DNA from: Methylococcaceae bacterium
GTDB taxonomy: Bacteria > Pseudomonadota > Gammaproteobacteria > Methylococcales > Methylomonadaceae
NCBI GenBank assembly: GCA_021647145.1
Contig: JAKIVF010000056.1
Coordinates: forward strand, 1 to 21,950
Length of the DNA: 21,950 nt
Direction of reading: 5' to 3'
Each line of letters begins with the position of its first letter. Position 1 is the first letter of the stretch. The position numbers and the translations under genes are program-made. Positions 15,328-21,950 of the stretch are shown here, piece after piece. A model generated the notes under the pieces. The model was not told the origin of the DNA, made no database searches, and was given only the letters and a program-made list of their open reading frames with translations.

Positions 15328-16035
15328 ATGAAGGTTTTGATTATGGCAGCAGGTGTTGGAAGTAGAATCAGTCGACATTTGCGTGGACAACCCAAGTGTT
15401 GTGTTGATGTGAATGGGAAACCTTTAATTAGGTACACTCTTGAGTTATTTAAGAAAAAGGGAATTAGTAATATAGCAATAGTGACAGGTTATAATGAACA
15501 CTATATTCATCAATCTTTAGATGGTTTTTTATATACAAGATATTTCAATCCTTTTTTTCGAGTGGCTAACTCAATATCTTCAGCCTGGTTTGCACAAGTC
15601 TTTTTAAAGCCAGATGATGATATGATCATTATGAATGCAGATGTTTTTATAGAAGAAAAAATACTGGGTCTTTTATTGGAAGAGACGAAGACTCCCTTGA
15701 TGATAAGCGATAGTACAAGAATTGAAGAAGCAGACTATCGTTTTAACTGGGAAAATAATAGTCTAAAAAAATACGGTAAAGACTTAAGCAATGAAGAAAC
15801 AACGGGTGAATATGTAGGTATAGCTCGGTTGAATAAAGAAGATTTAATAGACTTTAGAGAACAAGTTAATGAAGCAGTTATAACAGAAGATTATCATTGT
15901 TGGTGGGAAGACATAATATATAGATCAATTGGTCAAGGAAAGACAGTTTATATAAAAGATATAGCAAATAATTTTTGGGCAGAAGTTGATTATATTGAAG
16001 ATTATGAAAGAATTAAGCAGTTTGTTCAAAGGTGA
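15328..16035 (+). CDS. Sugar/choline-type nucleotidyltransferase (LicC/PntC-like)
   Basis: A 235-residue NTP transferase. The N-terminal loop AAGVGSR (7-13) binds the NTP, followed by Lys23 in QPKCCV and NGKPLI. NAD at 103-105 puts Asp105 as a metal ligand, and FWAEVD near the end (about 216-221) fits the second metal site of LicC-like cytidylyltransferases. Small size and the NS-(I/F)-SSAWFA segment point to enzymes that charge phosphocholine or 2-aminoethylphosphonate with CTP and away from the larger sugar pyrophosphorylases. A good GGAG/AGAGAG site lies upstream. Coupling with the aminotransferase suggests consecutive steps: make an amine headgroup, then activate it as a CMP derivative. 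The exact substrate is inference. Confidence 0.8.
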   Translation: MKVLIMAAGVGSRISRHLRGQPKCCVDVNGKPLIRYTLELFKKKGISNIAIVTGYNEHYIHQSLDGFLYTRYFNPFFRVANSISSAWFAQVFLKPDDDMIIMNADVFIEEKILGLLLEETKTPLMISDSTRIEEADYRFNWENNSLKKYGKDLSNEETTGEYVGIARLNKEDLIDFREQVNEAVITEDYHCWWEDIIYRSIGQGKTVYIKDIANNFWAEVDYIEDYERIKQFVQR

Positions 16036-16053
16036 GTCAATAATCTTTACTTC

Positions 16054-16069
16054 ACTTTTAATCACACCC
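16054..16069 (-). repeat. Inverted copy of the 16-bp repeat found at 13829
   Basis: ACTTTTAATCACACCC is the exact reverse complement of 13829-13844. Similarity goes further: both copies have AAAGATT followed by a TGA(G/C)TC-like word on the inner side, with a five-base insertion here. It falls 18 bases after the nucleotidyltransferase stop. With the copy at 13829 it brackets the aminotransferase-nucleotidyltransferase pair. Confidence 0.6.
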
Positions 16070-16123
16070 TATAATTAAAATAAAGATGGTAAATATCTAG
16101 TAATAAATGTTACCTTCAGCAAC

Positions 16124-18379
16124 ATGAACATCCAGTCAAATTCACACTTTAAGAAGCTATTAGTCGATATACGCAATCATTTCCTGTTAGACACCTCTTT
16201 TTTTGTAGATGAAGAAATCAACAAAGAATTTGACCCAGATTTTTCACAAATTTATATTACTTTTTTCCAAGAAGGCATCAAACCTTTACGTTGGGGGGCA
16301 AGACGTAAAAACATAGAAACATCAATTCAACGAATAGCTATAAAACTAAAAGAAAATCCACGACTCTCTGAGTTTTCCTTAGATGACCCTAATCAGTGCC
16401 GCATTTTATTTGAGATGGTGGTCAGTCATTCTCCATGTAATATTCGCAATTTAACAACGCAACATATTTCAGAAAACCGTTTTGAGCCCGGTGTTAATGG
16501 CTTAAAGTTTGATTTCGAAGGAGTCCCTCGTTTTTTTATGCCGACAGATGCGATTACTAACAGTATCATGAGTGTAAATCAATTATTGAACCATCTCTCG
16601 AAGAAAACAGGTCACTCTAAACGGACAAATAAAATTTCTGAACGTGTCGAGCTAATGCGTAGAGAACCGATAAAATATACGTTTATCAAGAGCATTGCCT
16701 GTGTTAGCTACAAAGAAAAAGCTATCTCTCTTTACCGAGGCTATCCCGACCCACTCATATTTGATAAACAAGTGATGTATGAGACATTACTCAAAAGCAT
16801 TGACTGGCTAGTAGAAAATATGCGGGAAGATGGTCGTTTTCTTTATTTTTATGATGGAATTAAGGATTCTCAAGTAGATCTGGATCACCCAAAGATGGTA
16901 GATCCACTTTACAATAATATTTTGCGCCATAGTGGAGGAACCATAACGTTATTAAGAGGGTACGAACTTACAAAGCGCGATATTTATCTAAAAGCCGCTA
17001 AAAAATCTCTAGATTTTTTGTTGTCAACATTCAAAAAACATCGCGTAAATAATCAATATGCCTGTTATCCATTTTTTAACAATAAGTCTAAACTGGGTGG
17101 TGCTGGTATAGCTCTAGTCGCTTTAATGCATTACACAATGCAAACGGATGACCAATATTACCGGAAACAGATAGATGGACTGGTAAGACATTTGCTTTCT
17201 CGTGTTGATAAAGATGGGGAAATGATAGGTTATTATATTCACCCAAAATTTTATGATGGTAAGGAAATTGTAGACCCATCCGATAAGATGAAAAAAGAAC
17301 TGTTTTCTTTTTACTATCCAGGTGAGGCATTATTGGGGTTAGCCCTATATTATCGACACATTAAAACTATTGATAAGCAACTTAAAATAGAGATTTACAA
17401 TAAAAGCCTTAAATCCCTAGATTTTTTGGTCGATGTCAGACCCATAAAATATGACTATATGTTTGATACTCTACCTGCCGATGCCTGGCTAATGCAGGCG
17501 ATAGAAGAATGGATTAAGGTTGATGGGTTTAAAAAGCAAAACTATATTGATTTTGTTTTTAATGATACACAGACATTGTTTGACCATATGTACACAGAAG
17601 AAAATGCACCAACCCCTGATTATGTGGGTGGTTTTTTTTATCACTATGGAGATCATGTTTACCATGATGCCTCTAGGAATGAAGGGGTTATTGCAGCTTA
17701 TAATCTGGCTAAATATTTAGGAGAAAATGAGTTGTCCGAGAAGATTATGGGCAATATGCTTAAATCGGCTAAAGGGCTAATGCATACATTACATAGCCCT
17801 GAATCAACTTACGCACATCAATATCCAAAAAAAAGTATTAATAGTTTTCGTTTTAAATTGACACGACAATGGGTAAGAGTTGACTCTGTTCAGCACACAG
17901 CCTGTTTTTATGCCCGACTTTATCAAACTGACTTTGGTAATGTGGAAAATAATAATGATAAAAAAAAATTTATACTCTTTGAATCTGAGAATGGTTCATT
18001 TGAACAGTTTTTTAAAAAAATTAGACTATTAACTCCCTCAAATAATGCTAAAAAAATAGTGATTGTTTCTGAGTTTATAGATGTTAAGAAAATCTTAAAT
18101 GGAACTCTGGATATAGAAATGTATAAAACATTAATACAAGCCGCTCAAATTGATTGCCTTTTTACCGTTGAAAATTTTAGAGAACATGTCAGTGTTTTGG
18201 ACGACATATCAATTTGGAAGAATCATGCTGATAAGGTTGAAAGTATTGAAGGTGAAATTATTAATTCAATTACCCCTAATGATATTGTTTGTGTGAAAGG
18301 TGTTAAAAAAAGTAAATTACCTGAATTAACTGAAAAACTTAGAAAAATGCTCCATGATATGAATAATAACGTAAGTTAG
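16124..18379 (+). CDS. Multidomain protein: weak AMMECR1-like N-terminus, alpha/alpha toroid, MurF-type C-terminal domain
   Basis: A 751-residue protein of unknown function with no signal peptide. Residues about 30-200 resemble AMMECR1 (LRWGARRKNIETSIQR, then EPGVNGLKFDFEG and FFMPTDAI); this is weak. Residues about 215-600 look like an alpha/alpha toroid with repeating helices and motifs LGGAGIALVALMHY (324-337), YYPGEALLGLALYY (397-410) and DASRNEGVIAAYNLAKYLG, as in AGE-epimerase, LanC-like and glycan-processing folds. Residues about 612-751 match the MurF C-terminal Rossmann domain (KKIVIVSEF, IDCLFTVENF, NDIVCVKGVKKSKLPEL) but the ATP-binding Mur domain is absent. It sits 88 bases after the nucleotidyltransferase and before the Fic-Mur gene, which carries a complete Mur module, so the two may act together. 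Confidence 0.65.
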   Translation: MNIQSNSHFKKLLVDIRNHFLLDTSFFVDEEINKEFDPDFSQIYITFFQEGIKPLRWGARRKNIETSIQRIAIKLKENPRLSEFSLDDPNQCRILFEMVVSHSPCNIRNLTTQHISENRFEPGVNGLKFDFEGVPRFFMPTDAITNSIMSVNQLLNHLSKKTGHSKRTNKISERVELMRREPIKYTFIKSIACVSYKEKAISLYRGYPDPLIFDKQVMYETLLKSIDWLVENMREDGRFLYFYDGIKDSQVDLDHPKMVDPLYNNILRHSGGTITLLRGYELTKRDIYLKAAKKSLDFLLSTFKKHRVNNQYACYPFFNNKSKLGGAGIALVALMHYTMQTDDQYYRKQIDGLVRHLLSRVDKDGEMIGYYIHPKFYDGKEIVDPSDKMKKELFSFYYPGEALLGLALYYRHIKTIDKQLKIEIYNKSLKSLDFLVDVRPIKYDYMFDTLPADAWLMQAIEEWIKVDGFKKQNYIDFVFNDTQTLFDHMYTEENAPTPDYVGGFFYHYGDHVYHDASRNEGVIAAYNLAKYLGENELSEKIMGNMLKSAKGLMHTLHSPESTYAHQYPKKSINSFRFKLTRQWVRVDSVQHTACFYARLYQTDFGNVENNNDKKKFILFESENGSFEQFFKKIRLLTPSNNAKKIVIVSEFIDVKKILNGTLDIEMYKTLIQAAQIDCLFTVENFREHVSVLDDISIWKNHADKVESIEGEIINSITPNDIVCVKGVKKSKLPELTEKLRKMLHDMNNNVS

Positions 18380-18450
18380 GCTACTTCTCTTTGATAACCT
18401 AAAATGGATGAAACTCAGAGAGTAGGTTAACGATAAACTCGTTAGCCTAA
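18376..18450. repeat. Inverted repeat in the gap between the two large genes
   Basis: TTAGGCTA (18376-18383, overlapping the preceding stop codon) and TAGCCTAA (18443-18450) pair exactly. Inside them TAACCT (18395-18400) and AGGTTA (18424-18429) also pair. The nested symmetry could fold into a long hairpin in the mRNA between the genes. There is no T-run, so it is more likely an mRNA-processing or attenuation structure, or an operator, than a terminator. Confidence 0.45.
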
Positions 18451-18517
18451 TTTAAAATACGGTTTTGTGATAAACCTGAATTTGATTGGATTATTTAGAT
18501 TAAATGGAATAGTTAGT

Positions 18518-21500
18518 ATGTCTAGTATTAAAGTATTAAAAGATTTTGATAAATCACAACTTTGGCGATTTTTTGTTGATGGACGGTTTCATAAAAAATA
18601 TGACGGTTGGGCGGGGTATGACGCCGGCGAAAAAGGGTCTATTCAAGCCTTACTCAATGGGTTTAGTTTTATGCTTGATAATTTTGATCTGTCAAACGGG
18701 CTTAAGGGAACTTATTTAAGGGAATTACATAAAGTTTGCATGTTAAATGTTGAGACATCAAATCTCAAATCAAGCCCCGGTGATATCAGATACTTAAATT
18801 CAGGTATCCCTTTTTTTGCCAAAAGTACAACTTATGAGCATTTAGTAGAGGTATTTGAAATGCGTACAGATGATGGAACAGCATTGTTTAACCATCAAAA
18901 ATATGCAAAAACAGCAAATGAGCTAGATGTAAAAGAAATTTACGCATTTATGCTAAAACAAAGAAAGATAAATTATAGAAATTGGTATCCCAATTTAGAT
19001 AATATCCAGAAAAATGCTCTAGAAGGTAAAGGCTCATTACATGCTTTTTATGAAGCAAAACATACAGTACAGATGCTAATAATTTCTAAAATGGAGGATA
19101 TTATTGAGCGTTATAACCAAAATATACAACAGGCAAAAACAGAGGAAGAGAAGCTGGAAGTTATTGCCTTGGTTCCTCGTGAGATGGAATTATTACATCC
19201 TTTTCCTGATGGAAATTCAAGGACTTTTAGTTGTATTACACTAACACACCTTTTGCTTTATCATGGATTTCCACCTGCAATTTTAGAAAATCCTAATCTT
19301 GATAATGAAGTGTCTTTATCTCAGTGGATTGTGGAAATTAAAAAAGGCATGGAGAGAACAAAAGAACTATTGCAAGAACCTAATAAAAGGATGTTTGAAT
19401 ATTCTATTCTCGATATGGCAAAGCGAGATAGGGATAAATTTCTGGGGATGGCGGCAGAATTAATCAATAAAATTGAAATACAAAAAGAAATTTATCTGAC
19501 ACCTCAGCGAATTAAAAAGATAACCAAGGGTGAATGGATAAAGCAAGGGTGTGATGAAAACCTAAGATTTACAGGTGTTGGAACTTATGGCACATATACA
19601 AAAGGAAATATCTATTTTGCAATAGCGATTAAAGACTGGATTAAAGAGAAAAAAAATCCCCATGATGAACTTAAAAAAGTGTTGAAAAATGGGGTTAAGG
19701 CATTAGTTCTAGATGATTTAAAATATGCAAAAGATATTCATATCCCCGTTTTACAGGTACAAGATAGTTTTAAAGCATTTAAACAATGTGCGGTTCAAGT
19801 CAGACAGGATAAAAACCCGTTTACCATTTTAATTACAGGAACAGAAGGAAAAACGGGAGCAAAAGTACAGTTTCATCATTTGTTGAACAAACAGATTAAA
19901 ACTCACGCCGTATTAAACAGTGCCAATACGGAAATACCTGTGTTGCGATCATTGATTAATTTAGAAGCTGATGATGAAGTGGAAATAAATGAAGTTTCCG
20001 TAGGAAGTGATGAAGAATACAGAGTTGAGCGTAGTATGATGGTTAATCCTGATCTTTGTTTTTTCACCCATATTGGCCCAAACCATATGGATATGCATAA
20101 AACAATTGAAAATATCATGGTTGCCAAATCCTCGGTTGTAGAAGGTTTGAGGGCAGGAGGAAAATGTATTCTCAATTCAAAGATAGAACATTATCCAAAG
20201 CTACTTAATGCAATAAATAACCGAAAACCCAATATCCCGATTTTGACCTATGGAACACTGAGCAGTGATACTGCAACACTAATTAATCAAGTATTTGATA
20301 GTCAACGTTTTGGCTGGAATGTAGAGGCGATGATTAATGGTGAGAGTATTCATTATTTTGTCCCGATGTTTCAGCAACATGCCCCTCTTGCGAGCGTTGG
20401 TATTTTATTAGTGATTAAGGAAATGGGCTACGATATTCATCAAGCGGCAAAAGATTATGATGGCTTCGTTCCTTTTGAAACAATGGGTAGAATGTTAAAA
20501 CTATCAAAGCGGTCAGGAGATGTGTTGTTTTATGATCAAAGTCGTCGAGGCGGTTTTCATGGGATGCGGTCAGCTTTTGAGGACATGAAAAATTTTAATA
20601 ATGATGGAAAAATTGTCGCGCTGGTTGGGGGGATCTCCATAAAAAAGGATTCTCAATGGACACAAGAAGCACATGCTGAATTGGCAAACATGATCAATGA
20701 AAGTAGAATCGACCGGCTTTATACCACGGGTAATTTTATGGATTATGTGCAAGATAATTTGACGACCCCATCAATATTTGTAAAACATAGCGATGATCTT
20801 GATGAATTAGCAGCCTTACTATACAGCGAAGTTAGAGGTGGCGATCTTCTTTTTATTATTGGGAGTGCCTACCTTTATCTAGGGCGAGTGTCAGACAGAT
20901 TATTAAGGCTTAAAGATAGAAGTAAATTTGACCATGAAATAAACCAGACCTCTCTGTCACCACGGCTTATTCACGATTATAAAACTATGCTTGTTTTAGC
21001 TGATGTTGAAAATGGATGTCCTTTAGCACTTGCTTTAAAACAAAATGAGTTAGAAAATTTTCATTCACACAAGCAAACTTATACACAAATAAGAGCTGGC
21101 ATATTAATGAATTTTTTTAAATCATTAGATGATCTAGTCCTTTCCTTTAAAGGCTTGAGCCTTGTTAATCAGGAGATAATTAAAACCGGAAATAACAGCT
21201 ATGTTTATAACCAGAACTTTTGCCAGCAATGGTTTAATAATGTAGATAAAAGGGAAAGCTTACCCAGAAAACAACTGTTTGGCAGTTTTTATTTTTTTGG
21301 AGATAAAAGCTATTTGTTGCATATTGAAGTGGCTACGATGAATCTACATATTGGATTTGTAAAGTACCACAAAGTTGAAGACGATTGTCAGGTATTGAAA
21401 ATGCAGCCCAGTGATTATAAAAATATTACTGAACAGTATGGGACGTGTTTTGATAAGCAGATGACAATTTCAGAAAGAAGCTGGGGACTAAAGTGGTATT

Positions 21501-21634
21501 CCCATGATTATGGTAAATTTATTGACCTAGCAAACGCGACTATCTACAGCACGATGGTTGATTTGTTACACAGTGAGTTATCTCAGAAGGTTTTAATTCC
21601 TTTGCTAAAAGAATTAACCAAATCTAAAGAATAA
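18518..21634 (+). CDS. Fic-like domain fused to a complete Mur ligase module
   Basis: A 1038-residue cytoplasmic protein of unknown overall function. The N-terminal 320 residues look Fic-like: a flap PGDIR (87-91) and active-site motif HPFPDGNSR (227-235). His227, Phe229, Asp231, Gly232, Asn233 and Arg235 are kept; the usual GNG is GNS and the final Arg of HxFx(D/E)GNGRxxR is Ser238. Next is a Mur-type module: substrate domain (about 345-420), ATP-binding domain with P-loop GTEGKTG (441-447) and GPNHMDMH (520-527) plus Lys537, then the C-terminal domain (about 650-770) with FYDQSRRGGFHGMRSAF. The last 270 residues match nothing I know. The ATG at 18518 is preferred over GTG at 18467 because GGA precedes it by nine bases and the extra 17 residues lie in the inter-gene repeat region. 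Confidence 0.72.
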   Translation: MSSIKVLKDFDKSQLWRFFVDGRFHKKYDGWAGYDAGEKGSIQALLNGFSFMLDNFDLSNGLKGTYLRELHKVCMLNVETSNLKSSPGDIRYLNSGIPFFAKSTTYEHLVEVFEMRTDDGTALFNHQKYAKTANELDVKEIYAFMLKQRKINYRNWYPNLDNIQKNALEGKGSLHAFYEAKHTVQMLIISKMEDIIERYNQNIQQAKTEEEKLEVIALVPREMELLHPFPDGNSRTFSCITLTHLLLYHGFPPAILENPNLDNEVSLSQWIVEIKKGMERTKELLQEPNKRMFEYSILDMAKRDRDKFLGMAAELINKIEIQKEIYLTPQRIKKITKGEWIKQGCDENLRFTGVGTYGTYTKGNIYFAIAIKDWIKEKKNPHDELKKVLKNGVKALVLDDLKYAKDIHIPVLQVQDSFKAFKQCAVQVRQDKNPFTILITGTEGKTGAKVQFHHLLNKQIKTHAVLNSANTEIPVLRSLINLEADDEVEINEVSVGSDEEYRVERSMMVNPDLCFFTHIGPNHMDMHKTIENIMVAKSSVVEGLRAGGKCILNSKIEHYPKLLNAINNRKPNIPILTYGTLSSDTATLINQVFDSQRFGWNVEAMINGESIHYFVPMFQQHAPLASVGILLVIKEMGYDIHQAAKDYDGFVPFETMGRMLKLSKRSGDVLFYDQSRRGGFHGMRSAFEDMKNFNNDGKIVALVGGISIKKDSQWTQEAHAELANMINESRIDRLYTTGNFMDYVQDNLTTPSIFVKHSDDLDELAALLYSEVRGGDLLFIIGSAYLYLGRVSDRLLRLKDRSKFDHEINQTSLSPRLIHDYKTMLVLADVENGCPLALALKQNELENFHSHKQTYTQIRAGILMNFFKSLDDLVLSFKGLSLVNQEIIKTGNNSYVYNQNFCQQWFNNVDKRESLPRKQLFGSFYFFGDKSYLLHIEVATMNLHIGFVKYHKVEDDCQVLKMQPSDYKNITEQYGTCFDKQMTISERSWGLKWYSHDYGKFIDLANATIYSTMVDLLHSELSQKVLIPLLKELTKSKE

Positions 21635-21644
21635 TTGATCGCGG

Positions 21645-21950
21645 ATGGGAATAAAATTCTATTTTTTGTTAGTAATATTCTCGTGTTTTAACACTGAGCT
21701 ACTTGCTCAAACAAGCTATAAAAACTCTTTGGATCAACATTATGATGTTGGAGAGTTCAGAATTTATTTCACCTTAAAAGGTGCTAATAAAATATCACTA
21801 AAAAATCAACTAGACAGGAATGGAAATAAAATTCCTGATTATGTTGAAAATATTGCCCGTCAACTTAGACAAGCCACAAAGCTGTTTATAAATCAATTCG
21901 GTTTTATCCACCCTTTTCTACAACCACGATATAAAAAGAAGGTTGATTAT
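21645..21950 (+). CDS. Secreted protein resembling MXAN_6640-type metalloproteases (N-terminal part)
   Basis: A 102-residue N-terminal piece, open to the right edge. Residues 1-21 form a Sec signal with likely cleavage after ELLA. The mature part has FRIYFTLKG, then LDRNGNKIPDYVENIARQL and FGFIHPF, the layout I recall from MXAN_6640-family putative metalloproteases (calcium-like DxNGNxIPDYVE loop followed by a helix). The catalytic part is out of view, so protease activity cannot be judged. It starts ten bases after the Fic-Mur gene, so it is probably in the same operon; the ribosome-binding site is poor. It is the only clearly exported product of this cluster within the window. Confidence 0.6.
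   Translation, partial: MGIKFYFLLVIFSCFNTELLAQTSYKNSLDQHYDVGEFRIYFTLKGANKISLKNQLDRNGNKIPDYVENIARQLRQATKLFINQFGFIHPFLQPRYKKKVDY

Noticed and set aside
13829..16069. Complete insertion sequence
   Set aside because: The repeats enclose metabolic genes and no transposase, and no target-site duplication was clear.
18467..18517. GTG start for the Fic-Mur protein
   Set aside because: It adds 17 residues with no family support, and a reasonable ribosome-binding site precedes the ATG at 18518.
19903..20175. Minus-strand frame within the Mur ligase region
   Set aside because: It lies wholly inside the conserved Mur ATP-binding domain on the other strand and has no family signature.

Overview
The window reads as chromosomal DNA of an AT-rich gammaproteobacterium. 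The evidence is a YccA-type BAX-inhibitor protein, a DUF2802 protein of the kind found beside cheW in polar-flagellar loci, and a complete LapD/LapG/LapBCE biofilm system. The genus cannot be fixed from the sequence.

Region 1 (1-1740). The 3' end of a group II intron (end of its maturase, then domains V and VI) abuts a short gene and a DUF2802 gene, probably the tail of a chemotaxis/flagellar operon. A strong hairpin terminator separates these from a convergent yccA-like gene.

Region 2 (1990-5760, plus strand). A tightly packed row encodes a group II truncated haemoglobin, LapD (inactive GGDEF/EAL c-di-GMP receptor), LapG (periplasmic cysteine protease) and a YgjP/DUF45 zinc metallopeptidase.

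Region 3 (5836-11517, minus strand). The type I secretion machine is encoded as LapB ABC transporter, LapC adaptor, a LuxR-type regulator and a TolC/LapE outer-membrane channel. Divergent from lapB lie an 84-residue protein that looks like a free-standing type I secretion C-terminal domain, and a 486-residue protein with a LapA retention module, a TAAG LapG cleavage site, an Asp-Thr repeat and adhesin-like domains but no recognisable RTX/secretion C-terminus. Regions 2 and 3 together form a c-di-GMP controlled surface-retention circuit: LapBCE exports, the retention module plugs LapE, LapG clips the module, and LapD sequesters LapG when c-di-GMP is high.

Region 4 (13770-21950, plus strand). 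After an intergenic region rich in inverted repeats and a terminator comes an unusual biosynthetic cluster: a class V aminotransferase (2-aminoethylphosphonate transaminase-like), a LicC/PntC-like cytidylyltransferase, a 751-residue protein (weak AMMECR1-like N-terminus, alpha/alpha toroid, isolated MurF-type C-terminal domain), a 1038-residue protein joining a Fic-like domain to a complete Mur-ligase module and an unknown C-terminus, and the start of a secreted metalloprotease-like protein. I do not recognise this set as a described pathway. It is the most likely new system here: nucleotide-activated headgroup synthesis next to a Fic domain and two Mur-type ligase proteins.
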